Assembly: GCF_011516945.1 (NCBI RefSeq)
Contig: NZ_WOTH01000010.1
Location: forward strand, 1 to 64,000
Length of the DNA: 64,000 bases
Origin: Acetobacter estunensis
GTDB taxonomy: Bacteria > Pseudomonadota > Alphaproteobacteria > Acetobacterales > Acetobacteraceae
Direction: 5' to 3'
Program-made: the position numbers and the translations under genes
The notes under the pieces: generated by a model
Told to the model about the DNA's origin: nothing
Databases searched by the model: none
The model's input: only the letters and a program-made list of their open reading frames with translations
Shown here: positions 54,713 through 63,592 of the stretch, piece after piece
Layout of the letters: every line of letters starts with the position of its first letter
Position numbering within the stretch: the stretch's first letter is position 1

Positions 54713-55792
54713 ATGACACCGATTTATCCTTTTTCGTCTGTTTCTCAGCCCTATCCACAACACCAGTGGTACATCGCCGGATGGAGTGGAGAAATCACCA
54801 CAACTCCGCTGCGTCGGAAAATGTTCGGTCGGGATCTTCTGCTCCTGCGCACCCGCAATGGAGACGTTAAAGCTCTTACAGCCCTGTGCCCTCATCGTCA
54901 GATGCCGCTCTGTGCCGATAACCAGAAAGCCGATCGACTGATCTGCCCCTATCACGGCGCGACATTTGACCAACAAGGACACTGCGTAAGCCTGCCGTTT
55001 CAGACACACATTCCCCAAGGAATGGACCTGACACCCTTCCCCGTCGTCGAGCAGGCCCCTTTTGTGTGGATCTGGGCTGCTCCGGAAGAACCCGCAGACA
55101 TGAGCCGCCTGCCGGACACAAGCATCTTATTCCCCGCCGATGACAAGAAAATTCTGTTTGGAACGGGCACATGCCATGTGCGTGCCCGATCGCAGATCGT
55201 GCTCGAAAACCTGTTCGATCAGTCGCACATCAGTTTCACGCACCCCAAGACACTCGGCACGCGCGACATTGAAAACGGTCCCACCAAAGCCTGTTCCATC
55301 GTCGAAGAACCGAACCGGATCTCCTTTCAGCATCCCGCCAGAAAGCATCCGACATCCCCCGATATCGCAGCGCTCTTTCCAAACATCGGCCCCATTACAA
55401 GCGTGCAGAGTCGCGCCGAATTGTTCGGTGTTTCCCTTGTGGTCGCGGCAGGATCGGAAATCATTTCCTGCAATCAGGAAGGGCAACCCGGACAGACAAT
55501 GGGCCGGCTGGAGTTCCTTCACGGCATCACACCGGAAACCGACACCAGCACGCACTATCACTTCGCCATCCTGCGTGATTTTTCCACTGACTGCGATGAA
55601 CTTTCGGATCTCTATTCCGAACGAAACCGCTCAGTGATTACAGAAGATATTCGCATCCTCGATGCCATAGAACCGCATCTTTCCACAGCTGACGGGCGTC
55701 ACGAACCCAACTTCACAAGCGACGCCGAAGCCATCCATATCCGTAGACGGATCGAAGCTCTCATCCGCGAGGAGAGCACGGTGATGGACTGA
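54713..55792 (+). CDS. Rieske-type non-haem iron oxygenase
   Basis: 359 residues. The 2Fe-2S cluster sits in CPHRQMPL and CPYHGATFD (about residues 61-84). The mononuclear iron site is NLFDQSHISFTH, with the paired His and Asp expected of ring-hydroxylating or O-demethylating oxygenases (vanillate demethylase/phthalate dioxygenase group). No ferredoxin or reductase partner is adjacent, so electrons must come from elsewhere. The ATG has GGGAGA upstream. Substrate unknown. Transcribed alone behind the porin terminator. Confidence 0.83.
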   Translation: MTPIYPFSSVSQPYPQHQWYIAGWSGEITTTPLRRKMFGRDLLLLRTRNGDVKALTALCPHRQMPLCADNQKADRLICPYHGATFDQQGHCVSLPFQTHIPQGMDLTPFPVVEQAPFVWIWAAPEEPADMSRLPDTSILFPADDKKILFGTGTCHVRARSQIVLENLFDQSHISFTHPKTLGTRDIENGPTKACSIVEEPNRISFQHPARKHPTSPDIAALFPNIGPITSVQSRAELFGVSLVVAAGSEIISCNQEGQPGQTMGRLEFLHGITPETDTSTHYHFAILRDFSTDCDELSDLYSERNRSVITEDIRILDAIEPHLSTADGRHEPNFTSDAEAIHIRRRIEALIREESTVMD

Positions 55793-55879
55793 TCTTGGCC
55801 GCCACCGCCCCGTGAAATCCACCTTTCAGGAAGCTGACCCCGCTCGCAACGCAGAGAAGGCGAAACGTCCTACCGGCCG

Positions 55880-57439
55880 TTACCGCGCCAAAATGGCAGT
55901 TTGTCCTCCAGCCACAAGATTCTCGAATTTCTGCGGCGCCACCGATGAAATGCCACCAGCGGGTTCTGGATGATGCAGATGATCATACTGAAAGACATCG
56001 AACGTCATGGTGTCATCGGGCGTCGGCAAGAGTCTGTCATTCCACCCACCACCCAGAGCGCGAATCAGCCCCACGGACGCCTGAACGGACCGCACCGCCA
56101 CCTGAACTTCCGCAATCCGTGCATCGAGGGCAGCCTCCTGCGCCACAATGGAGTCGAGATAGTTCGAGAGACCGCCCTTGTAGAGCGTCATGGTCATGTC
56201 CTGCATGTCCATAGCCGTATGGACCGCCGCCTTCAGCCGCATGTCCTCCTCACGAAAGAGGTGCATACGGGACTGTTCGTCCTCGACCTCCCGAAATCCA
56301 GCCAAAACGGTTGACCGATAATCGTCGCGTGTCTCCCGATAGGCCGCCCAGGAATATTGCAACGCCGCCCGTCTCAAGCCGCCTTCAAAGATTGGCATCG
56401 ACGCCGTTGCTCCGTAACTCCATGCGCTGTTCGCCAGTTTTGCAAGATCGAAGCCATTGGCATGAAACCCGCCATCTGCATGAAGAGAGATGTGCGGATA
56501 AAAGGCCGCTCGTGCCACGCCGATGGAGCGGTTGGCCTGTGCCATCACGCGCTCGGCCGCCGCAATATCAGGACGGCGCTGAAGAAGTTCGGATGGCACA
56601 CCCGACGGAACGCCCAGTTGTTGAAGAGAGAAACTCTGCGCCGGCTCCAGATGAAAACTTTCCGGAGCCGTGTTGGTGAGCACCGCAATGGCGTGCTCGG
56701 TGACCTCCCTCTGGGCACGAACATCCAGTTCCGCGGCTTGGGCCACGTAAAGACGGTTCTCCGCACGAGCGAGATCGAGGCGGGGAGCGGCCTGATTTTC
56801 AAGTTGCGTGCGCGTCATGTCCACGGCCTTCTGATAATAGGCGATGGACTGACGATAAATCGCATCCTGTGCATCATAACCACGCAGCGCGATGTAATCG
56901 CTGGCCACTTCCGCCTCCAGACTGAGCCGCGCGCCCGCAAACTCGGCCGCCTTCTGCTGGGCGGCGTATTTGCTCATCCGGACCTGATTGCGAATCTCAG
57001 ACCACAAGTCAGGCTCCCATGACACCAAACCGCCATAGAACTCATCCGTCTGCGTGGTCGCCCCCTTGTAGCGAAACAAAGCATCTGCGGACTGCTTGTT
57101 GTCGGAGGCGCCAAAAGCAAGACCCACATGCGGAAGCAGATCGGCACGGGCCCGCATGACCAATGCACGGGCCTGCACAAATCGTTCCGCCGCCGCCTGA
57201 AGGTCCGCATTTTGATCGATCGCGCGAGCTTCAAGCCCGTCCAGCACCGGATCACCGAACAGATGCCACCAGTCTGTGGGAAGCTGTGCATCCGCCGGCG
57301 TCGCCTGCGCGAAAGGCGCCTGTCCTGTCCAATTCTCCGGCACCACGAAGTGTGGGGCTTCATACCGCGGCGCAAGATCGCAGCCGGACAGCGCAAGGGC
57401 CGCGCACACACCGGCAGAATTACGAAGAGAGATCTTCAT
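55880..57439 (-). CDS. NodT-family RND efflux outer membrane lipoprotein
   Basis: 519 residues. Lipobox LSGC near residue 20, then a TolC-like barrel and long helices (ATGA overlap with the adaptor gene). Blocks include AQATPADAQLPTDWWHLFGDP and SELLQRRPDIAAAERVM. It forms the outer-membrane exit of the tripartite pump with the two genes upstream. Last gene of the operon. Confidence 0.93.
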   Translation of the reverse strand: MKISLRNSAGVCAALALSGCDLAPRYEAPHFVVPENWTGQAPFAQATPADAQLPTDWWHLFGDPVLDGLEARAIDQNADLQAAAERFVQARALVMRARADLLPHVGLAFGASDNKQSADALFRYKGATTQTDEFYGGLVSWEPDLWSEIRNQVRMSKYAAQQKAAEFAGARLSLEAEVASDYIALRGYDAQDAIYRQSIAYYQKAVDMTRTQLENQAAPRLDLARAENRLYVAQAAELDVRAQREVTEHAIAVLTNTAPESFHLEPAQSFSLQQLGVPSGVPSELLQRRPDIAAAERVMAQANRSIGVARAAFYPHISLHADGGFHANGFDLAKLANSAWSYGATASMPIFEGGLRRAALQYSWAAYRETRDDYRSTVLAGFREVEDEQSRMHLFREEDMRLKAAVHTAMDMQDMTMTLYKGGLSNYLDSIVAQEAALDARIAEVQVAVRSVQASVGLIRALGGGWNDRLLPTPDDTMTFDVFQYDHLHHPEPAGGISSVAPQKFENLVAGGQTAILAR

Positions 57440-58620
57440 CCGTCGATCTCCTCATCCGCATGCCCATAACCCTTCTCCGGCACGACCACCCGCACTTCCT
57501 GCCCTTCCAGAAGATCGGCTGGTGGATTGCGTATGATCCGATCCGAGGGCTGAAGCCCCGAGATCACATCGGTATGGGTGTCCGCCATGCGCCCCACCGT
57601 GATGGAGCGGAAATGCGCATGATTATCCGCCCCCACCACTGCCACCTGCATACCCTCTTCCTGAAACACCAGCGTCGCCGTGGGAATGCGCCACATATTC
57701 CCTTCTGCCGGAGCTTTCAGATACACGGACGCGAATGTTCCCGGCCAGAGCAGATGATCCGGATTTTCTATAGTAAATTCCGTCACGGCTGTGCGCGTGT
57801 TTGGATCGTATCCTTTCGCCACGGTCAGAAACTTGGCCTCGAACGTATGATCGGAAAACTGGGGCACGGACACCGTGGCGGTCAGTCCGGGCTTGAGCAT
57901 ATAAGAAAAAACCTCCGGCACAGAAACGAACAGACGCATTCTGTGCATGTCGGCCACAACGAACATCTGGCTCGCCTCGCCCCCTTCCTTGTGTTCTCCC
58001 CCGCCCACACTGACATAGTCACCCACATTGATATCGCGCGAGGTCACCGTTCCATCGAAAGGTGCCACAATCGTCTTGAATTTTTCCAATGCGGAAAAAC
58101 GATCGAGATTATGCTGGGAGGCTTCCATCTCCGCATAGCCCGATTTGCGGTTTGCGTCCGCAACCGAAACGGACTGTCCCGAAACCGCCTGCGATTTCGC
58201 CATAGCGTGCCAGCGCCCGGCACTCACGACAGCAAGGTTGTACTTCGCTGCCTGCGCATCGAGATCGGCACGAGCCTGCGCGTATTGCGCGTCAAGACCC
58301 GGTGCATTGATCTCAGCCAATGTGTCTCCAGCTTTCACATCGGCACCGAAGTCCTTATACCACATCTTCACATATCCGGAGGCCTGTGGGTAAATCGGGG
58401 CCTGATACCAGGCATCAATGGTGCCCGGCAGCGTGATGGCAAGCGTTTTGGCGCCCGGTTCGGGTGTCACGACCTCAACATCTGGAACGGCGTTGTAAAC
58501 CGTTGTTGTCCTGACTTCATGGGAAGCGTGCAGACGCTCCACCACGACATATCCGCACGCCACCACGAGAGCGAGACCACACGCGGACATTGCCGCATGC
58601 TGACGGAACGAGCGGGCCAT
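57436..58620 (-). CDS. RND efflux periplasmic adaptor subunit
   Basis: 394 residues. N-terminal membrane anchor, a biotinyl-lipoyl domain (GYVKMWYKDFGADVKAGD), a helical hairpin and a beta-barrel domain (GTVTSRDINVGDYVSVGGG). It bridges pump and outer-membrane channel. Overlaps both neighbours (TAATG with the pump, ATGA with the channel). The frame continues upstream inside the pump gene but without family match. Confidence 0.93.
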   Translation of the reverse strand: MARSFRQHAAMSACGLALVVACGYVVVERLHASHEVRTTTVYNAVPDVEVVTPEPGAKTLAITLPGTIDAWYQAPIYPQASGYVKMWYKDFGADVKAGDTLAEINAPGLDAQYAQARADLDAQAAKYNLAVVSAGRWHAMAKSQAVSGQSVSVADANRKSGYAEMEASQHNLDRFSALEKFKTIVAPFDGTVTSRDINVGDYVSVGGGEHKEGGEASQMFVVADMHRMRLFVSVPEVFSYMLKPGLTATVSVPQFSDHTFEAKFLTVAKGYDPNTRTAVTEFTIENPDHLLWPGTFASVYLKAPAEGNMWRIPTATLVFQEEGMQVAVVGADNHAHFRSITVGRMADTHTDVISGLQPSDRIIRNPPADLLEGQEVRVVVPEKGYGHADEEIDG

Positions 58621-61600
58621 TACACGGTCTCCTTGCGAAGGGTCTTGCGTCCATAAAGAATGGCATAGACGCAGGGAACAAAAAGAAGAGTCGAGATCGT
58701 GGCGACAATCAGTCCCCCGATTACGGCTTTGCCAAGCGGAGCATTCTGCGAATTGCTGATCGCCATCGGAACCATGCCGACAATCATTGCGCTGGCGGTC
58801 ATGATCACAGGACGGATGCGGCCATAACCAGCCTCCAGCGCAGCACGTAGCGGCTCTCCATGTTCCTCGAGCCGTTCTCGGGCATAAGACACCACGAGGA
58901 TGGAATTGGCCGTGGCCGTTCCCATGCACATGATGGCTCCAGTCAATGCCGGAACGGAGAGGTGCGTGCGTGTAAGGAACAGGCTCCACGCAATCCCCGC
59001 CAGCGCCCCGGGAAGAGCCGAGATGATAATGAAAGGATCAAGCCATGATTGGAAATTTACAACGATCAGCAGATAGATCAGGACAATCGAGAACACGAGT
59101 CCGCCCACGAGTTCGGCATACGCTGTGCTCATGGTTGCGGCCTGTCCTTCGATATCCACAGCCGCACCACGTGGCACACTTCCCCGCATGGAATCCACGG
59201 CTGCCTGAACATCCTTGAACACACTGCCCAAGTCCCGTCCTTCGGCCGAAACATAGATGTCAAAGGCCGGCATGGAATTGTAGTGCGAGACTTCTCCGGG
59301 TGTACCGATGGCGCGAATCCGGCTCATGGCGCCCAAAAGCTGCATGCCTTTGCCCGAAGGATCCCCATCTCCCTTGTCCACAGGAATGGTCAGGAGATCG
59401 TTGTAGTGTGTAAGTTGATCCTGCGAGACATACGTATTCAACGTGAACGTGACGCCCATCTTTGGATCGAACCAGTATTGCGGATCCACCTGAGAGCTGC
59501 CGGAAAGAGTCATCAACTCATTATCCGCCAGACTTCCTTCCTCAATGCCTGTGGCCTGCTCAAAGGTACGGTCTCCCTCCACGAAAAGAGTCGGTGTACG
59601 CATCGTCTGCTGGAGGGAAATATCAGCAGCCCCCGATATCTTTCGGAAACGACCGGCCAACTGCACAGCGTAGTCATATCCTGCCTGCAGGTCGGGACCG
59701 GTCACCTTTACATCCAGTGGGGAGGGTGAGCCGAAATTGAGGATCTTGGCCGTCAGATCCGCAGGCTGGAACGTGAACACCGTTCCGGGAAAACTGGCGG
59801 ACAGGCCGCGACGAAGGACCGCGCGATAATCCCATACCGGTGACGCCTCGTCCGTGAGCGAAATTGTCAGGTCGCAATCCTGAGCGCCGAGCGTGGGCGT
59901 GGGAATGAACGCCTGATTATGAGGCCCTTCGGGAAGTCCGCAGTTGCTGACGACATCTCTTATCTTTCCCGGCAGGAGCTGCCCGATCCGGTCACTCACA
60001 AGAGTGGCGATACGTCCGGCCACTTCAATGCGGCTGCCCAAAGGCGCGCGCATGTGCATCTGCAACTGATCGGATTTGATCTCGGGAAAAAAGTCACGTC
60101 CCACCACCCCATACAGGCCACATGAGAGGATCGACACACCGAGAAACAGGCCCACGAACCGGCTCCGTCTTTCGATCAAACGCAAGAGAAGTATTCTGTA
60201 ATTTTCACGAAATGTCGTGAACTTGCGTTCGAATCCCTTCTGGAATCGTGTGAAGGCATTATATCCGTGAGGGAGTGCCTCATGCTCCTGTCCGTGCGCC
60301 CCAACCTGCACATGACCAGCGAAAAGGAACTTCGCCATGGTCGGCACGAGTGTGCGGGAGAGAATAAACGACGCCACCATCGCAAAGATGATGGCCTCGG
60401 CCATAGGCATGAACAGCCATCCGGCCACACCATCAAGGGCGAAGAGAGGCAGCCAGACGATGCATATGCAGGTCGTGGACACGAAAGTCGGGATGACGAT
60501 CTGGTTGGCAGCATCGATGATGGCCTCCTCCAGTTCCTTTCCCATCTCCAGATGTGTGTCGATGTTTTCGATCATCACCGTGGCGTCATCGACAAGAATA
60601 CCGACGGCCAGAGCCAGACCGCCCAGTGTCATCACGTTGATGGTCTGACCGGCCCAACCAAGCCCCACGATGGAACACAGGATGGCGAGAGGAATGGACG
60701 TCGCGATGATGACAGTAGAGCGCCACGACCCGAGAAAAAGCAGAACGACGAGCCCGGTGAGGATGGCCGCCGTCACCATCTCACGCAGAACATCTTCGAT
60801 AGAATCGACAACAAACCCGGATGCATCGCTGAGCACGCTCAATTTCGCGCTTGTCGGCAACACGGCCTGAAGACGCGGCATCAGGTTCTTCACGCCATTC
60901 ACCACATCGAGCGTAGACGCTTCACCGCTTTTCATGACCACCATGATGACGGACTGACGTCCCTTCACCAGTACGCTGTTCGTCTGGGGATGACCGCCGC
61001 GATACACATTGGCGACATCACGAATATAGACGACCGCATTGCCCGACCGCGTGATGGGAATGGCCGCAATGTCTTCGAGTGTGCGGGGAGCGGCATTGGT
61101 CTGCACCATCCAGTCGGTGGGGCCGATCTTCTGGTCACCTGCCGGTCGAACCACGTTCTGGCGGTCCAACGCGTTCTGCACATCCATGGCCGAGAGGTGA
61201 TGTGCCTGAAGCTGCATCTGGTTCAGGGCGATCATCACGAAATTGTCCATGCCACCGTAGGGTTGCGGCACGACGGCACCGGGCACTGTCACGAGAAGGG
61301 AACGCAACCGGATAAACGCCAGCTTGAACAGATCGGACGGCGTCATGGTGTCGGATGTGAGTTTGAGCGTGATGACGGGAACCGACGACGCTTCGAGCCG
61401 CATGATCATCGGCGCGGCGATATGTTCGGGAAGCTGCTGGATGACCGTCTGCGAGATAGCGGTCACGTCCGCTTCCGCCGCACCGATGTCGGTGCCGGGC
61501 TGGAAATATATTTTTACAATTCCACGCCCGTAATAGGAGTCTGCCTCCATGTGTTCGATGCCTTCGACGGTGGAGGTCACCCCCTGCTCGAAGTTGTACA

Positions 61601-61793
61601 TGATGCGTCCGGCAAACTCCTCGGGCAGCATGCCCGAATAGCTCCACACGACTGCAATGGCCGGTATCCGGATATTTGGAAACACGTCAGTCGGTGTTTT
61701 TCGTACCGAAAGAATGCCGAGGATCACGATAAGAATTGAAAGGACGATAAAGGTGTACGGCCGCTTCAGAGCGGTGACGACAATCGCGTTCAT
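58620..61793 (-). CDS. RND family efflux permease
   Basis: 1057 residues, two halves of six membrane segments and two large periplasmic loops. The N-terminus KRPYTFIVLSILIVILGIL and TPTDVFPNIRIPAIAV and the proton-relay LVDDATVMIENI near residue 400 fit hydrophobe/amphiphile exporters. Substrates could be solvents, drugs or organic acids. ATG chosen; AAGGAAG lies six bases upstream. First gene of the pump operon; no adjacent regulator. Confidence 0.95.
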   Translation of the reverse strand: MNAIVVTALKRPYTFIVLSILIVILGILSVRKTPTDVFPNIRIPAIAVVWSYSGMLPEEFAGRIMYNFEQGVTSTVEGIEHMEADSYYGRGIVKIYFQPGTDIGAAEADVTAISQTVIQQLPEHIAAPMIMRLEASSVPVITLKLTSDTMTPSDLFKLAFIRLRSLLVTVPGAVVPQPYGGMDNFVMIALNQMQLQAHHLSAMDVQNALDRQNVVRPAGDQKIGPTDWMVQTNAAPRTLEDIAAIPITRSGNAVVYIRDVANVYRGGHPQTNSVLVKGRQSVIMVVMKSGEASTLDVVNGVKNLMPRLQAVLPTSAKLSVLSDASGFVVDSIEDVLREMVTAAILTGLVVLLFLGSWRSTVIIATSIPLAILCSIVGLGWAGQTINVMTLGGLALAVGILVDDATVMIENIDTHLEMGKELEEAIIDAANQIVIPTFVSTTCICIVWLPLFALDGVAGWLFMPMAEAIIFAMVASFILSRTLVPTMAKFLFAGHVQVGAHGQEHEALPHGYNAFTRFQKGFERKFTTFRENYRILLLRLIERRSRFVGLFLGVSILSCGLYGVVGRDFFPEIKSDQLQMHMRAPLGSRIEVAGRIATLVSDRIGQLLPGKIRDVVSNCGLPEGPHNQAFIPTPTLGAQDCDLTISLTDEASPVWDYRAVLRRGLSASFPGTVFTFQPADLTAKILNFGSPSPLDVKVTGPDLQAGYDYAVQLAGRFRKISGAADISLQQTMRTPTLFVEGDRTFEQATGIEEGSLADNELMTLSGSSQVDPQYWFDPKMGVTFTLNTYVSQDQLTHYNDLLTIPVDKGDGDPSGKGMQLLGAMSRIRAIGTPGEVSHYNSMPAFDIYVSAEGRDLGSVFKDVQAAVDSMRGSVPRGAAVDIEGQAATMSTAYAELVGGLVFSIVLIYLLIVVNFQSWLDPFIIISALPGALAGIAWSLFLTRTHLSVPALTGAIMCMGTATANSILVVSYARERLEEHGEPLRAALEAGYGRIRPVIMTASAMIVGMVPMAISNSQNAPLGKAVIGGLIVATISTLLFVPCVYAILYGRKTLRKETV

Positions 61794-62140
61794 CAAGCTT
61801 CCTTGCCCTGAAAGAACGTGGACGTCTCACCCCGCCACATGCGGGAAGACTTTTCCTCCCGAAGCAGCGCCCTGCGTGTCGGCCCTGCGCGCTCCAGACA
61901 TATTATGACATACAATCATTTATGGAATACCTGCCATGCGTTGAACGCTTAAATTATTGTCACGTCTGCGTAATCAAGAGCACTGCTTTGCGCGTCAATT
62001 AGAGTGTCGCGGCCTTGCTAGCCATCAGGATGCGCCAGAAATGCCGCTCGACTGAGATCAAGCCCGGCACAGGAAACGCTATTGCGAAGCGTTATCAATA
62101 TCCCTATGTAGGTCTGACCACATAGTCATGAGGCGTGGGA
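61794..62140. promoter_or_regulatory. Divergent promoter region of the RND operon and bfd
   Basis: No gene in these 347 bases. Two odd palindromes, CATA-T-TATG near 61900 and GCGTT-G-AACGC (61938-61948), may be operators for the RND promoter. Just before bfd an interrupted hairpin (62103-62124: CTATGT and ACATAG around GGT/ACC) sits next to its ribosome site. No Fur or Irr consensus was recognised. Confidence 0.4.
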
Positions 62141-62380
62141 ATGTATGTCTGTGCCTGCAACGGTCTGACCGACAAGGATGTCCACGACGCCGTGGACGCC
62201 GGAGCGCGCAAACCGGGTGAAGTCTATGCCGCTCGCAAATGCCGCGCCCAATGCGGCAACTGCGTCAAGGGAGTTGTCTGCCTGCTACGCGAAGCCATGC
62301 GGAACCGGGAAACCATGCATCCCTTCACGGAAAAAATGCCCCCATCAGCCCCTCCGCCCGAAGGCCATGCGGTCGCCTAA
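62141..62380 (+). CDS. bfd: Bacterioferritin-associated ferredoxin
   Basis: 79 residues. The Bfd-type 2Fe-2S ligands Cys4, Cys6, Cys38 and Cys41 are present (MYVCACNGLTD and CRAQCGNC). Bfd docks on bacterioferritin and releases stored iron. A 25-residue Pro-rich tail after the core is unusual. No bacterioferritin gene is in the window. The start has GAGG upstream; GTG six bases earlier is an alternative. Confidence 0.88.
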   Translation: MYVCACNGLTDKDVHDAVDAGARKPGEVYAARKCRAQCGNCVKGVVCLLREAMRNRETMHPFTEKMPPSAPPPEGHAVA

Positions 62381-62551
62381 CGCCACGGGACATTCCCTTC
62401 CTATGAAGAAAACGGTGCAAGAACACTGTCTTAAACTCTTGCTTTCAGGATGGTCGCCAACGTTTCTGCTTTAGGGCACGGTCACGCTAGAATTGTCGTG
62501 ATGGGGTCTCAGCCAGAGACCGCTACACGCATTGCATGGTGACATCCGAAC
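62381..62551. other. Gap between bfd and the GtrB-like gene
   Basis: 171 bases with no feature except an ATG at 62536 that opens a 9-codon frame stopping in the glycosyltransferase start region. It may be a short leader or mark a base change at the glycosyltransferase 5' end. Confidence 0.3.
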
Positions 62552-63592
62552 TTGGCCTCTGACCGTCTTTCCCTCATCACCCCTTTCCATAATGAAGCGG
62601 AAGTTGTCGGGCATTTTGCACGAACCCTGCGCCCGATTCTGGATGCCATTGCCGATACGGAGTGGGAAATTCTCTGTATTGATGATGGAAGCACCGACAA
62701 CACCCTTTCCCTCCTTCTGGAGGAAGAAGCGAGGGATCCCCGCTTCCGGATCATCGAATTCTCCCGCAATTTCGGTAAGGAAGCCGCGCTGACCGCCGGC
62801 CTTGATCTGGCGACTGGACAGGCTGTGGTGGTCATGGACGCCGATCTCCAGGACCCACCCGAGCTGATTGGCCAGATGGTGGAAAAATGGCGGGCCGGTG
62901 CGGACGTCGTACAGGCCCGCAGAGTGGATCGCTCATCCGATTCCGTAACCAAGCGTGTGACTGCGTCGTGGTTCTATGCGCTCCACAACCGACTTGCCAC
63001 AATCCGCATTCCGGAAAATGTCGGTGATTTCCGGCTCATGGATCGCTGTGTGGTCTCTGCGTTGAAACAACTTCCCGAGCGCCAGAGGTTCATGAAAGGT
63101 CTTTTTGCATGGGTAGGTTTTCACACGGAGACACTCGATTACGTCCGCCCCACACGCTCTGCGGGCAGCACCAAGTTTTCAGGCGTGCGTCTGTGGAATT
63201 TCGCTATTGAGGGACTGACAAGCTTTTCCACCCTGCCGCTGCGTGTGTGGAGCTATATCGGGATGATCGGCGCATTCCTGACGTTGCTCTACGGATTTTT
63301 CATTGTCATCCGGACCATGGTCTTCGGAAATCCGGTGCCGGGCTATGCGTCCCTGTTCTTTGCCGTGACGTTTCTGGGCAGTCTCCAGATCATGAGTGTC
63401 GGCATACTTGGCGAATATATCGGTCGAATCTACATGGAGACCAAAGGACGCCCGATTTACGTGATCCGCCGCCTGCACGCATGCAAAAACGATACATCTC
63501 AAGGTTCAGGGCCGACCTTCACACTCAGCGATGATTTACCAAATCGCGCCATGATACCCGACGCAAACCACGGCACATCATCTTTCTCCTGA
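62552..63592 (+). CDS. GtrB-like family 2 glycosyltransferase
   Basis: 346 residues from a TTG. The GT2 domain carries LITPFHNEAEVV, ILCIDDGSTDNT and VVVMDADLQDPPELI, and two C-terminal membrane segments (IGMIGAFLTLLYGFFIVI and LFFAVTFLGSLQIM) with GEYIGRIYMETKGRP. This is the undecaprenyl-phosphate glucosyltransferase/dolichol-phosphate-mannose-synthase-like class, feeding a sugar to LPS or other surface glycans. The start has no ATG. The C-terminal 30 residues are antisense to the convergent membrane protein gene. Confidence 0.88.
   Translation: MASDRLSLITPFHNEAEVVGHFARTLRPILDAIADTEWEILCIDDGSTDNTLSLLLEEEARDPRFRIIEFSRNFGKEAALTAGLDLATGQAVVVMDADLQDPPELIGQMVEKWRAGADVVQARRVDRSSDSVTKRVTASWFYALHNRLATIRIPENVGDFRLMDRCVVSALKQLPERQRFMKGLFAWVGFHTETLDYVRPTRSAGSTKFSGVRLWNFAIEGLTSFSTLPLRVWSYIGMIGAFLTLLYGFFIVIRTMVFGNPVPGYASLFFAVTFLGSLQIMSVGILGEYIGRIYMETKGRPIYVIRRLHACKNDTSQGSGPTFTLSDDLPNRAMIPDANHGTSSFS

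Noticed and set aside
60267-61739. A 490-codon plus-strand frame opposite the RND permease
   Set aside because: Antisense to a clear RND pump; composition biased to His/Arg/Asp.
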